Assembly: GCA_903822335.1 (NCBI GenBank)
Contig: CAIJOT010000242.1
Span: forward strand, 1-36,495
Direction: 5' to 3'
Length of the DNA: 36,495 nt
From: an uncultured delta proteobacterium
Lineage (GTDB): Bacteria > Desulfobacterota > Syntrophorhabdia > Syntrophorhabdales > Syntrophorhabdaceae
Shown here: positions 1-8,394 of the stretch, piece by piece
How positions within the stretch are numbered: position 1 is the stretch's first letter
Layout: each line of letters starts with the position of its first letter
Made by a program: the position numbers and the translations under genes
Notes under the pieces: model-generated
The model's input: only the letters and a program-made list of their open reading frames with translations
What the model was told of the DNA's origin: nothing
Databases searched by the model: none

Positions 1-136
1 ATTCTAAGTTCACATTGGTAAAACCTTTAAAGCAGATAACGGTAACGATTACTACTAATATTCCAACAGTAAAAAATGCCTGGATATTCAGACCTATCTT
101 GACAAGTCTATCAATAAATCTGGGGGGTATCCTCAT
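1..136 (-). CDS. pstA: Phosphate ABC transporter permease PstA (5' part only)
   Basis: This is the N-terminal 45 residues of the second inner-membrane permease of the PstSCAB phosphate importer; the rest lies beyond the left edge of the window. The ATG at 136-134 overlaps the pstC stop codon (ATGA), the usual translational coupling of these subunits. The visible peptide has a short basic cytoplasmic head followed by a hydrophobic segment at about residues 17-35, as expected for the first PstA membrane helix. The identification rests mainly on position directly after pstC, because too little sequence is present for family motifs. Confidence 0.8.
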   Translation of the reverse strand, partial: MRIPPRFIDRLVKIGLNIQAFFTVGILVVIVTVICFKGFTNVNLE

Positions 137-996
137 TTTATGACCTTCCTCTTTATTCCAAAATTGGCGATATAATTGAGAATCATGATGATCACCAGGA
201 GAACTACTCCAGTAGAAAATAGCCCCTGCCTGTGGTCGCCTGTCGCATAAGCAAGTTCAAGGGCAATATTGCCGGTCAGCGTTCTCAAAGGGTCTAAGAT
301 ACTTTCCGGTATCTTTAATGCATTACCGGCAATCATAATAACTGCCATTGTCTCCCCTATTGCCCTTCCCATACCCAGGATAAAACTCGCCAGAATCCCT
401 GATTTAGCAGAAGGAATCACAACTTTATATATTGTTTGCCATTTGGTAGCCCCCATAGCAAAAGAACCTTCCCTGTATGTTTTGGGCACACTCATGAGTG
501 AATCAAAGGATATGCTAATTATTGTGGGCAGAATCATCACCCCGAGGATGATAGAGGTAGAAAGGAGCGAAAAACCAGCTCCACCAAAGTAATTTCTTAC
601 GATGGGGACAATATACACCACACCTAAAAAACCGTAGACCACTGAAGGGATACCTGCAAGAAGTTCGAGGGCTGGTTTCAAAAACATCTTCAGCTTTTTC
701 CCTGAATATTCAGAAAGATATATAGCACAGGAGAGTCCCATTGGAGCACCAATACAAAGGGCGCCGAAGGTAACGAGAAAGGAAGACACAATCATCGGGA
801 ATATCCCAAAGTAACCCTTTGTGGGTGCCCACTTAAAACCAAAAATAATATTTTTCAAACCCACCTTATGAAAGAGAGGCAGACCTTCAAATAGAATAAA
901 AATAAAAATCAGGAAAAGGAATAGAAGCGACGAGAGGGCGAATGCTGTGAGAACCCACTTTACAAAATGCTCTCTGGTGAATGATTTTCTGATCAT
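133..996 (-). CDS. pstC: Phosphate ABC transporter permease PstC
   Basis: This is an inner-membrane permease subunit of the high-affinity phosphate importer. It is 287 residues with about six membrane segments, the first at residues 14-37. The cytoplasmic loop typical of ABC permeases lies near residues 175-215 (EGSFAMGATKWQTIYKVVIPSA, with the EAA-type glycine), followed by GMGRAIGETMAVIM, a PstC hallmark. The length is normal for the family. Its start overlaps the pstS stop by 4 bp and its stop overlaps the pstA start by 4 bp, so pstS, pstC and pstA are coupled in one transcript with phoU. Confidence 0.95.
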   Translation of the reverse strand: MIRKSFTREHFVKWVLTAFALSSLLFLFLIFIFILFEGLPLFHKVGLKNIIFGFKWAPTKGYFGIFPMIVSSFLVTFGALCIGAPMGLSCAIYLSEYSGKKLKMFLKPALELLAGIPSVVYGFLGVVYIVPIVRNYFGGAGFSLLSTSIILGVMILPTIISISFDSLMSVPKTYREGSFAMGATKWQTIYKVVIPSAKSGILASFILGMGRAIGETMAVIMIAGNALKIPESILDPLRTLTGNIALELAYATGDHRQGLFSTGVVLLVIIMILNYIANFGIKRKVIK

Positions 997-1796
997 CGTA
1001 TACCGATAAGCCCCTCTTTTTGAAGGATGTTTTGTCCGTCTTTGGAAAGAACAAAATCAATGAATATTTTTACATTATCTTTAGGTATGTCTTTTGTCAA
1101 AAACAGAAAAGGCCTCACAATCTTGTACTGCTTAGCTTTTATATTTTTTACCGTGGGTACAACACCATCAATCAATAAGGCCCTGACTCTATTATCAACA
1201 AGCCCGAGGGATATATACCCTATTGCATAAGGGTCGGTTGCTACGACCTCTTTCACAGAACCATTGGAGTCCTGAACCATAATCCCGTCATCTATCTCTT
1301 CGTCGTTCATCACTAACTCTTCAAAGGAACCACGGGTACCAGAACCTTCTTCTCTTGTAACAGCATCAATCTTCCTGTGAATCCAGCCAAGTTCACTCCA
1401 GTTCTTAATTCGTCCGCTGAAAATATCTCTTGCCTGCTTTAATGTGAGGGCATTGATTGGATTCGTTGGGTGAACCACGATAGAAATACCGTCAAAGCAA
1501 ATAATAATTTCATGTAATACCAGCTCGTCCTGCTTGAGTTGTCTTGATGACATCCCAATATTCACGGTATTATTCATGCATGCCTGAATACCGGCTGTGG
1601 AACCACCACCCTGGACATCTACTACGATTGCTGGGTGGTCAACCATAAAATGCTCTGACATTTTTTCTGTAAAAGGCATTACAGAGGTCGAACCGGCTAT
1701 AGTAATAGTCTTCTTTTGGCTGCTCGATCCTTGATAATTGCAGGATAAGAGTAATGTTACAGAAAGAAACAGAACAATACCGACAAATCTATTCAT
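993..1796 (-). CDS. pstS: Phosphate-binding lipoprotein PstS
   Basis: This is the extracytoplasmic substrate-binding protein of the phosphate importer. The N-terminus is a lipoprotein signal peptide: a hydrophobic stretch at residues 4-18 and the lipobox LLLSC with the lipidated cysteine at residue 19, so the protein is probably membrane-anchored. Phosphate-contact signatures are visible at residues 35-38 (GSTS) and in VTREEGSGTRGSFEEL near residues 147-162, both conserved in the PstS family. At 267 residues it has normal length. It begins 4 bp after phoU, with GAGG about nine bases before the ATG, and overlaps pstC by 4 bp. Confidence 0.95.
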   Translation of the reverse strand: MNRFVGIVLFLSVTLLLSCNYQGSSSQKKTITIAGSTSVMPFTEKMSEHFMVDHPAIVVDVQGGGSTAGIQACMNNTVNIGMSSRQLKQDELVLHEIIICFDGISIVVHPTNPINALTLKQARDIFSGRIKNWSELGWIHRKIDAVTREEGSGTRGSFEELVMNDEEIDDGIMVQDSNGSVKEVVATDPYAIGYISLGLVDNRVRALLIDGVVPTVKNIKAKQYKIVRPFLFLTKDIPKDNVKIFIDFVLSKDGQNILQKEGLIGIR

Positions 1797-1800
1797 AAGG

Positions 1801-2481
1801 CTATTCCTCGGGAGGATACTTAAGATGCCTAATTATCTTCCCTTCTACCATAAATATCACCAGCTCAGCGATATTTACCGCATGGTCAGCCATTCTCTCC
1901 AAGTTTTTTGATATAAAGAGCAATCTGGTTGCCCTTGAAATGGTTCTCAAATCCTGCATCATATAGGTTAACAATTCACGAAAAATCTGGTCAAGAATAT
2001 TATCTACCTTCTCGTCATCCTTTGTCACCTTCAATGCCAACTCTACGTCTTCCTTCACGAAAGCATCGAGGCTCTCTTTCACCATGAGCTGGACTGTATT
2101 TGCCATAGTAGGTAAATCTATGTATGGTTTTAACTGTGGCTCCTGATTCAACTCCAAAACCCTTTCACAGATGTTTACCGCCATATCGCCAATTCTTTCC
2201 AGGTCATAATTTATTTTGATTGCCGTTGTGATAAACCTCAAATCCCTTGCGGCTGGTTGTCTTAAGGCAAGCAATTTTAAACAGAATTCATCTACCTCTA
2301 CCTCTTTTGCGTTCACAATTTCATCGTCCTCTATTACCTTCATGGCAAGCTCCGAGTATCTCTCAAGAAGTGCCTTGATTGCATCTCTTATTGCCCTCTC
2401 AACTAAGGCTCCTTCATAGAGAATTTTCTCCTTTAACTCTTTAAGCTCCATATCAAAAACCTTGTAGATGTGTCCTTCCAT
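1801..2481 (-). CDS. phoU: Phosphate signalling regulator PhoU
   Basis: PhoU links the Pst transporter to the PhoR/PhoB two-component system and represses the regulon when phosphate is plentiful. The 226-residue protein has the two PhoU repeats, with the conserved E/DxxxD-type helices (YDLERIGDMAVNICE and KNLERMADHAVNIAE) that bind a metal cluster. I chose the ATG at 2481 because AAGGAGG lies seven bases upstream. The longer frame from 2532 starts upstream of the -10 box of the promoter at 2509-2537, so it cannot lie wholly on that transcript. phoU is the first gene of the operon here, whereas in enterobacteria it is the last. Confidence 0.95.
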   Translation of the reverse strand: MEGHIYKVFDMELKELKEKILYEGALVERAIRDAIKALLERYSELAMKVIEDDEIVNAKEVEVDEFCLKLLALRQPAARDLRFITTAIKINYDLERIGDMAVNICERVLELNQEPQLKPYIDLPTMANTVQLMVKESLDAFVKEDVELALKVTKDDEKVDNILDQIFRELLTYMMQDLRTISRATRLLFISKNLERMADHAVNIAELVIFMVEGKIIRHLKYPPEE

Positions 2482-2508
2482 AGGGGACCTCCTTAATCTT
2501 TCGAAAAG

Positions 2509-2537
2509 ATTATAGTAATTTTTTGAGGGCATTACAA
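2509..2537 (-). promoter_or_regulatory. Sigma70-like promoter of phoU-pstSCA with an overlapping palindrome
   Basis: Read on the minus strand, TTGTAA (2537-2532) is followed by exactly 17 bases and TATAAT (2514-2509). Transcription should begin near 2502, just upstream of the phoU ribosome site. A perfect 7-bp inverted repeat (AATCTTT/AAAGATT, arms 2495-2501 and 2505-2511) covers the end of the -10 box and the start point, the right place for a repressor. I did not recognise a PHO box. Confidence 0.6.
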
Positions 2538-2553
2538 GACAATATCAAGAAAC

Positions 2554-2582
2554 TTCACAAGAGCTGTTTTAATTGGTATAAT
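2554..2582 (+). promoter_or_regulatory. Sigma70-like promoter of the molybdopterin oxidoreductase gene
   Basis: TTCACA (2554-2559), a 17-base spacer and a perfect TATAAT (2577-2582) lie just before a strong ribosome site (AGGAGGAGG, 2592-2600) and the ATG at 2611. The predicted leader is only about 20 bases. The promoter is back to back with that of phoU, with only about 15 bases between the two -35 boxes. Confidence 0.65.
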
Positions 2583-2610
2583 TATCTTTGTAGGAGGAGG
2601 TACAGGTCAG

Positions 2611-4659
2611 ATGACAAAAAATGTGAAAGAGGTCCTCACCGATTGCACCCTCTGTTACCATAGCTGTGGAACCAAGGTGACCGTCGAAGACGGGAAAGCT
2701 ATAAAAATCAAAGGTCTTGAATCCCACCCTTTGAACAGGGGCATGCTTTGTCCGAAAGGAAGGGCAGCGCTTGACAATATTTATGATCCCGACCGTTTGC
2801 AATATCCCATGAAAAAGTTCAACAGCGGTTTTAAAAGGATAACATGGGATCAGGCCCTCACCGAAATAGCTGAAAAACTCTTAACCCTTAAGAAGGAATT
2901 TGGCCCCGCCGTCCTTGGTGTTTTCAGCGGATCCATCGGGGTGGAAAACCTGGAAATGGCAGGTTTAGCCCACAGGTTCGAAGCTGTTTTTGGCTCACCA
3001 AATTTTTTTTCGGTGGAAAGTATCTGCTACAGGATGAGGATCAGAACAAGGCAAATCACCTTCGGGAAATACCCGGCAGAGGAACTCGACTCAAACCTCT
3101 ACATACTCTGGGGGCATAATCCTCAAGAATCTGATTTCCCTCTGCTCCTTGCCCTTAAAAAGAATCTGAAAAAGGGAGCAAAAATCGTTGTTATTGATCC
3201 GAAAAGGATTTCCCTTGCCGACCAGGCAGAGATGTATCTCAAAATAAGGCCTGGAACTGATGGTGCCCTGGCCCTTGCAATGATACATGTGATTATTCAA
3301 GAGAAGCTTTATGATATTGATTTTATTGACAAATACACCACTGGATTTGATAAGCTCGTATCCCATATACAGCAATACACCCCGGAGTGGGCAGAGAAGA
3401 TTACCTGGGTACCTGCGGAAATGATCTGCAAGCTTGCCAGACTCTTTGCAAAAACAAAAGGAGCAAGTATTTATCAAGGCACGTGCACACAGGATCAAAC
3501 CGCAAACGGGACTCAAAACAGCCGCGCTTTCTCAATCCTCCAGATTATCACAGGGAATATTAATAATCACGGTGGATGGGTAATCGGTCCGGGATTGCCC
3601 TTAGGGAATATTGGTATGGGTGTGGAAGAAAAACCACTTGGTGCCGATCGTTTTCCCCTTTTCTATGAAATACGTGGGAAAAAGAGTCATTTCGGCGTGG
3701 TAACCTGTGTTCCTGAGAGTATTCCGGAAAAAATTAAGGCTTTTTTTGTCATAGGGGGCAATCCTGTGGTCTCTATGGCAGACTCAAATGCCTTTACGGA
3801 AGCCTTCAAAAGGTTGAACCTTCTCGTTGTTCACGACCTTTTCATGACAGAGACAGGAGAGCTTGCACATTATGTCCTGCCTGCCTGTTCACACCTCGAA
3901 AAGTGGGGAGTTGCGTATACCTATAATGTATGCCATGGCTTGCCTTATCTCATGCTCCGAAAAAAGGCGATAGAGACGTTATATGAAAGCTGGTCAGAGT
4001 GGAAACTATTTACAGAACTTGCGAAGAAGCTCGGAATTGGAGATAAATTTCCCTGGCAGTCAGAGGAGGAACTTATTGCCTTTGAACTTGAACCAACCGG
4101 TTTGACCTTCGATGAACTCCTCAATGAAAAACCGGAAGGGGCCTTCTTTAAGGAAAAAATATATGGCATGAAAGCAGAAGGATTTCCGACACCTTCAAGA
4201 AAGATTGAGATATACAGTGAGACTCTGGCACAGATTGGATTTGATCCACTCCCTACATACCTTGAACCAAAGAGGAGCCCTATGAGCTCCCCTATGTTAT
4301 TAAAAAAATACCCGTTAATCCTCTCTACAGGAAATAGAAACCGCTACTATACACATGGTCAATTCAGGAGGGTAAAGTCTTTACAAGACAAGAGCCCTGA
4401 ACCCGAAGCAGAGATAGCCCCGGTAACGGCTCTTACATATAGTATCAGTGATGGAGATGATGTGATAATTGAAACAAACCGGGGGGTGGTTAAGATGAAG
4501 GTTCAGGTGAGTGAAAGGGTTGCTGAAGGAGTCGTCCTCGTTCCTCACGGGTGGTCTGGAGAGGCGAATGCCAATCTCCTGACCGATACCCAGTGCCGGG
4601 AGCCTATTATGGGTTATCCGGAAGTAAAAGCGCTCTTATGCGCAATGAGAAAAGCCTGA
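2611..4659 (+). CDS. Single-subunit molybdopterin oxidoreductase (DMSO reductase superfamily)
   Basis: This 682-residue enzyme belongs to the bis-molybdopterin (Mo or W) family. A [4Fe-4S] motif is at the N-terminus: C12-x2-C15-x3-C19-x27-C47. The catalytic domain follows, and Cys139 in ESICYRMR is the likely metal ligand. There is no in-frame UGA selenocysteine. The C-terminal dinucleotide-binding domain starts at about residue 560 (STGNRNRYYTHGQFR). No signal peptide or Tat twin-arginine motif is visible, so it should be cytoplasmic. No electron-transfer or membrane-anchor subunit is adjacent, as in stand-alone members such as acetylene hydratase or transhydroxylase. The substrate cannot be told from sequence alone. 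It has its own promoter and is divergent from the pst operon. Confidence 0.85.
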   Translation: MTKNVKEVLTDCTLCYHSCGTKVTVEDGKAIKIKGLESHPLNRGMLCPKGRAALDNIYDPDRLQYPMKKFNSGFKRITWDQALTEIAEKLLTLKKEFGPAVLGVFSGSIGVENLEMAGLAHRFEAVFGSPNFFSVESICYRMRIRTRQITFGKYPAEELDSNLYILWGHNPQESDFPLLLALKKNLKKGAKIVVIDPKRISLADQAEMYLKIRPGTDGALALAMIHVIIQEKLYDIDFIDKYTTGFDKLVSHIQQYTPEWAEKITWVPAEMICKLARLFAKTKGASIYQGTCTQDQTANGTQNSRAFSILQIITGNINNHGGWVIGPGLPLGNIGMGVEEKPLGADRFPLFYEIRGKKSHFGVVTCVPESIPEKIKAFFVIGGNPVVSMADSNAFTEAFKRLNLLVVHDLFMTETGELAHYVLPACSHLEKWGVAYTYNVCHGLPYLMLRKKAIETLYESWSEWKLFTELAKKLGIGDKFPWQSEEELIAFELEPTGLTFDELLNEKPEGAFFKEKIYGMKAEGFPTPSRKIEIYSETLAQIGFDPLPTYLEPKRSPMSSPMLLKKYPLILSTGNRNRYYTHGQFRRVKSLQDKSPEPEAEIAPVTALTYSISDGDDVIIETNRGVVKMKVQVSERVAEGVVLVPHGWSGEANANLLTDTQCREPIMGYPEVKALLCAMRKA

Positions 4660-4700
4660 CTTCATTAAATTCAGAAAAGATACATGAACCTTATAGATTC

Positions 4701-4780
4701 CCACGGGCAAGCCCGTGGCACTGTGAATACATACGCTTCGCGTAAATAACGGAAGCATTCACCCACGTTTAAAAACGTGG
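4701..4780. repeat. Two REP-like perfect hairpins
   Basis: Two separate perfect palindromes share one architecture, CCACG-N3-AA-N3-CGTGG. The first has arms 4701-4708 and 4711-4718 (CCACGGGC/GCCCGTGG) and the second has arms 4763-4770 and 4773-4780 (CCACGTTT/AAACGTGG). The variable inner three bases change on both arms, so pairing is kept while sequence is not. They lie downstream of the molybdopterin oxidoreductase and could help end its transcript, although no run of T follows. Confidence 0.7.
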
Positions 4781-4792
4781 TACTCTGCTGGT

Positions 4793-4903
4793 TTGCGTCG
4801 CCGGGTACCCTTGGTATTACACGGGTGTTGGAATCTATCCAGCTTGCATAGCAAGCGAGAGGGAGAGGTTCCGCAAGCTTTGCTTGGGGAGGGGGCGACG
4901 CAA
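4793..4903. repeat. Nested inverted repeats in the spacer
   Basis: A perfect 10-bp inverted repeat, TTGCGTCGCC (4793-4802) and its complement (4894-4903), encloses two small hairpins. One is GCTTGC-ATA-GCAAGC (4842-4856) and the other CAAGC-TTT-GCTTG (4874-4886). With the REP-like hairpins before it, the 4660-4962 spacer is almost wholly palindromic. No open frame with coding character is seen. It may be a remnant of a non-autonomous palindromic element or a folded transcript. Confidence 0.5.
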
Positions 4904-4962
4904 GCCCCGGTAATAGATATTGTTGATAAAATGATAATTTTAAGATAGATTTAACAAGCGCT

Positions 4963-5358
4963 ATGAAAGAAGATTTACAACTGAAGCTTGCAAAGAATAC
5001 ACCATACTATAAACACCTTGGTATTGAAGTCGCTAATGTCAGAAAAGGTTTTGCAGAGCTTAAACTCGATTTTAAGGATTGTTTGACACACCCTTTCGGT
5101 TACTTTCATGGTGGAGCGATCGCGAGCCTTGCAGATTCAGCAGGCATTAACTCTGTATTAACTTTACTTAAAAAGGATGAGAAAGCCCTTACACTTGAGA
5201 TGAAGATAAATTATCTTTTACCTTTTAAGGATGCTGCAATTTATGCCGAGGGAAAGGTGATCCATAAAGGGAAAAAAATTGCAGTATCCGAAGTAGATGT
5301 AAAGAGCAATAACGGAGAATTGATTGCGAAAGCAATCGTAACATGTGCAATCTTCTGA
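4963..5358 (+). CDS. PaaI-family acyl-CoA thioesterase (hotdog fold)
   Basis: This 131-residue protein has the single hotdog domain of the PaaI/YbgC-like thioesterases, which hydrolyse aromatic or medium acyl-CoA thioesters in the cytoplasm. The signature FHGGAIASLADSAG (residues 48-61) carries the conserved HGG loop and Asp58, followed by TLEMKINYLLPF, the usual central strand of the family. The length is normal. The ribosome site is weak. It lies 31 bp upstream of the penicillin-binding protein, so the two may be cotranscribed although they are functionally unrelated. The substrate is unknown; the acyl-CoA dehydrogenase elsewhere in the window is consistent with acyl-CoA metabolism in this organism. 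Confidence 0.85.
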   Translation: MKEDLQLKLAKNTPYYKHLGIEVANVRKGFAELKLDFKDCLTHPFGYFHGGAIASLADSAGINSVLTLLKKDEKALTLEMKINYLLPFKDAAIYAEGKVIHKGKKIAVSEVDVKSNNGELIAKAIVTCAIF

Positions 5359-5389
5359 TATATCTGAAATACAATAAGGCGCTGAATGA

Positions 5390-7525
5390 TTGAAAAATAC
5401 TGATAGAGCCATTTTGAAAAGGAAAGGAAAACTACTATCTTATTTAATTTTGCTGGTGGTATTGTCTTTGCTGCTCGTAATAGGCGGTTTTTACATTTAT
5501 GTGATAAATGATATTCCTTCTGTAACGGTTCTTAAGCATTTAGAGAACAAACCGGTAAGCAGCATATACGGAACAAACGATGAGTTAGTGTACCTTCTTG
5601 TTCCTGATAATAAAATATTTGTCCCCTATAACAAAATTCCAAAATATGTAAAGGACGCCTTTTTAGCTGCAGAGGATGCAGAATTTTTTACACATGGGGC
5701 AGTTGATCCTGTGAGTATTATAAGAGCCCTATGGAAAAACATCGTGTACGGAAAGTTAGCCCAGGGGGGCAGTACAATTACCCAGCAGGTGATCAAATCG
5801 CTTATCTTAGGCCCTGAAAAAAGTCTATCCAGGAAAATAAGGGAGGCTATCCTTGCATACCGATTAGAGAATTATCTGACAAAAAAAGAGATTTTAAACC
5901 TCTATTTGAATAATATTTACATGGGACACGGGGTATACGGGATAGAGGCAGCGTCTCAGGTATACTTTGGAAAACACATCTGGGAGACATCAAGGGCAGA
6001 GGCAGCCCTTCTCGCAGGGATAGTCCAGGCACCATCAAGGTATACACCAAAAAAACATCCTGGCAACGCACGCATCAGGCAGGAATATGTGATAGAGCAG
6101 ATGTTTCAGAAAGGCTTCATAGACGGGAAAAGAAACAAGGAGATGCTGAAGGAGAGAATCAATATACGGGAAGACCATGGCCTGTTTTCTGACAGCTATT
6201 TCAAAGATTTCATATACAGGTATGTGGAGGAGAAATACGGAAAAGGGATAGTGGCCAGAAAGAAATTAAGTATATATGCAACGGTGGACGCACAACTTCA
6301 GAGGTTGGGCGAGGAGGCAGTGAAAAGGGGCCTGAACCTTTACGAGCAGAGAAATGGAGAGTATGTAGTTCAGTACCGCCTGGAAAAGAGAAAATGGGAT
6401 GATTTTATGAAATCTCAGGATAGAGATATAAAGCTTTCAGGTCTTAAAACAGGTAAAACGTACAACATATTAATCTCAGAAAGGATAAAGGGTGGTTATT
6501 CCGTTGTTGCAGGGAGAACAAAAGGGATAATGATGATGGATGCTTTTCCGTACAAGCCTGGAGATGTGGTGAAAGCCATGTATGGAGGGCTGGATAAAAG
6601 AAAGACGAACCAGTTTCAACCAACAAGAAGTTTAAAGGTTGAGGGGGCACTACTTTGTATGGATGTCCATACCGGTTATGTGTTCGCCATGGTTGGAGGA
6701 AGGAGCTTTGAAAATAGTCCGTATAACAGAGCAATCTCGGCAAAGATACAATCGGGCAGCGCTTTTAAACCTTTTATCTATGTTACGGCTTTGAAGAAAG
6801 GCTTTGAACCTGACTCTGTAATTGTTGATGAACCAAAAACATACTCAACGGGTCTCGGAAAGACCTGGACACCCAAAAACTATGATGGCGTATACCAGGG
6901 ACAGATAACTATTCGCGATGCGATAGCCTACTCTAAAAATGCCGCTACCGTGAGATTGCTTGAAGAGATAGGCGTAAGCGCTGTCAGGGAAACAATAGAA
7001 GAATTAGGCATCAATGCTGAGATAGAGAACAACCTGTCCATTGCCCTCGGGACATCAAATTTAACCCTTCTTGACCTTGTGAAAGGTTTTTCTGCCTTTG
7101 CAAATGGCGGGAACAGGGTAAAACCGATGCTTATCAGAAGGATAGTTGATGAAGACGGAAATGTTCTGGAAGAGAACGGGATTGAAAAACAAAGGGCTTT
7201 ATCTGAAGAAATAGCCATGAAGATGAATGTTCTTTTGAAAGGACCCACTGAATATGGAACAGCCAAGGGAGTCTCGAAAATGGGTTATCCTCTTGCAGGT
7301 AAAACAGGAACAACAAGTAACTACTATGATGCCCTTTTTGTTGGTTATTCTCCCCATATATGCACAGGTGTCTGGGTTGGATTTGATGCGAGAACATCCC
7401 TTGGAAAAGGTGAAAGCGGGGCAAGGGTGTGTTTGCCAATATGGATGAACTTCATGGGATCAGCCCTGAGACGCTACCCACCGGATGATTTTGGTCCAGC
7501 TTTCTCTGAAACACCTCAACTGTAA
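5390..7525 (+). CDS. Class A penicillin-binding protein 1A-like (transglycosylase/transpeptidase)
   Basis: This bifunctional peptidoglycan synthase has 711 residues. A membrane anchor is at residues 15-38. The GT51 glycosyltransferase domain has the catalytic E95 in AAEDAEFF and GGSTITQQ at 126-133. The transpeptidase domain has SxxK at S457-K460, SKN at 515-517 and KTG at 638-640, so all active-site motifs are present. The start is TTG at 5390 with AAGG ten bases upstream. The overlapping ATG at 5386 is in another frame and stops after five codons. The last 58 bp of the gene, with 45 bp downstream, occur again at 9001-9247, on the far side of a HEPN/MNT module. Confidence 0.93.
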   Translation: MKNTDRAILKRKGKLLSYLILLVVLSLLLVIGGFYIYVINDIPSVTVLKHLENKPVSSIYGTNDELVYLLVPDNKIFVPYNKIPKYVKDAFLAAEDAEFFTHGAVDPVSIIRALWKNIVYGKLAQGGSTITQQVIKSLILGPEKSLSRKIREAILAYRLENYLTKKEILNLYLNNIYMGHGVYGIEAASQVYFGKHIWETSRAEAALLAGIVQAPSRYTPKKHPGNARIRQEYVIEQMFQKGFIDGKRNKEMLKERINIREDHGLFSDSYFKDFIYRYVEEKYGKGIVARKKLSIYATVDAQLQRLGEEAVKRGLNLYEQRNGEYVVQYRLEKRKWDDFMKSQDRDIKLSGLKTGKTYNILISERIKGGYSVVAGRTKGIMMMDAFPYKPGDVVKAMYGGLDKRKTNQFQPTRSLKVEGALLCMDVHTGYVFAMVGGRSFENSPYNRAISAKIQSGSAFKPFIYVTALKKGFEPDSVIVDEPKTYSTGLGKTWTPKNYDGVYQGQITIRDAIAYSKNAATVRLLEEIGVSAVRETIEELGINAEIENNLSIALGTSNLTLLDLVKGFSAFANGGNRVKPMLIRRIVDEDGNVLEENGIEKQRALSEEIAMKMNVLLKGPTEYGTAKGVSKMGYPLAGKTGTTSNYYDALFVGYSPHICTGVWVGFDARTSLGKGESGARVCLPIWMNFMGSALRRYPPDDFGPAFSETPQL

Positions 7526-7570
7526 TCGTTAAAAACAGATCAGGTTCATCTGGAAACCCTGTGGGCCTCA
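7468..7570 (+). repeat. Direct repeat, copy 1 (3' end of the PBP gene and adjoining bases)
   Basis: Positions 7468-7528 match 9001-9061 at 60 of 61 bases (T7505 against G9038), and 7529-7570 match 9206-9247 at 39 of 42. In this copy the two blocks are contiguous. It contains the genuine end and stop codon of the PBP gene. The segment between the copies, about 1.4 kb, holds the HEPN/MNT pair. Confidence 0.9.
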
Positions 7571-8052
7571 TACCATTTTGCTATCATAAATTACATTATG
7601 CTTTTACGGTGGGAACATATCCCCTCGCACTTCCCATTCCATTCCCGACCATAGTAAGGCTTGCATCGCTTGATGTGCAAGGGCGGAGGCTACCCGCTGA
7701 AGTACATGCCTGCACATCATCCCGTCCCGTAAAAACTGGACGGGAACGTTCTTCTTCACCTAACTATGATGGTTTCACGGTCATTACATGATGTCGTGCT
7801 CAGGGGAGATGTTCCCACTTTAATTCAGTCATTGAAGGCGAACTGGTATTAGTTGCTTACTAAAAGAGAGCTTTTAACAAACAAGCAGTTTATACCATTT
7901 TTCCACTGGCAATAGTGTACCCTTTCAATCTTTTTAAGTTCATCAATGGTTGGGTAGCGGGGACTCTTTCTTCCTGTTTTTTCTGAAATATTAAAGACAT
8001 CCCCTTTTTCTTATAAAAAAACTACTTGACAGCCTGTTGAAATAGAAGGAAA
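7571..8052. other. Gene-poor spacer with hairpins
   Basis: This stretch between the PBP tail repeat and the nucleotidyltransferase has no complete gene. It contains a hairpin with arms CCCGTCC and GGACGGG near 7724-7745, and a minus-strand open frame without a start codon at 7849-8010. TTGACA at 8026-8031 is a possible -35 box for the nucleotidyltransferase, but no good -10 box follows. The stretch probably came in with, or was scrambled by, the event that duplicated the PBP tail. Confidence 0.5.
7849..8010 (-). pseudogene. Possible remnant of a small coding sequence, no start codon
   Basis: The minus strand is open for 53 codons up to a TAA at 7851-7849. The peptide, which contains SEKTGRKSPRYPTIDELKKI, CQWKNGINCLF and a C-terminal LLVSN, has an ordinary protein-like composition. 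An in-frame stop (TAA at 8013-8011) closes the frame upstream and there is no ATG, GTG or TTG at its beginning. I do not recognise the family. It may be the tail of a gene broken during the rearrangement, or chance. Confidence 0.25.
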
Positions 8053-8394
8053 ATGGAATGTATGGTTGGTATGGATAAAGAAATAGAAATTACAAAAACA
8101 ATTATAAACGAAGTACTGAAAAACTCAGGAATTGCTTTGGTTGACACGATATTATTCGGAAGCAGGGTAAAGGGTAGCCATAAAAAGGATAGCGATTGGG
8201 ATTTCTTAATAGTTGTCAATGAAGAGTTAAGTTTTAACGACAAATGGGCCTTAATTCTTAAAATAAAGAGGAGACTGGCAAAACTAAGGATTCCGAATGA
8301 CATTATCATCAAATCTAAGAAACAGTTAGAATCTCAAATGGCTGATGTCGGACGTATTGCCTATTATGCTTTCAAAGAAGGCATACAAGTGTGA
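8053..8394 (+). CDS. MNT-type minimal nucleotidyltransferase (antitoxin of a HEPN/MNT pair)
   Basis: This 113-residue protein has the pol-beta-like minimal nucleotidyltransferase motif: LFGSRVKG (G36-S37) followed by the metal-binding S47-D48-W-D50. In studied HEPN/MNT modules this partner neutralises the HEPN toxin, in MntA/HepT by adding AMP to it. AGAAGGA ends only two bases before the first ATG, so initiation at the in-frame ATGs at 8062 or 8071 is equally possible. It overlaps the HEPN gene by 4 bp (GTGA), a standard arrangement for the pair. The module sits between two copies of the PBP gene tail. Confidence 0.85.
   Translation: MECMVGMDKEIEITKTIINEVLKNSGIALVDTILFGSRVKGSHKKDSDWDFLIVVNEELSFNDKWALILKIKRRLAKLRIPNDIIIKSKKQLESQMADVGRIAYYAFKEGIQV

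Noticed and set aside
2482-2532. A longer PhoU starting at 2532
   Set aside because: The added 17 residues would begin upstream of the -10 box (2509-2514), so they are not on the transcript; ATG 2481 has a good AAGGAGG.
2611-4659. The molybdopterin enzyme as a selenocysteine formate dehydrogenase
   Set aside because: There is no in-frame UGA; the likely metal ligand is Cys139, and the H-G motif next to selenocysteine is absent.
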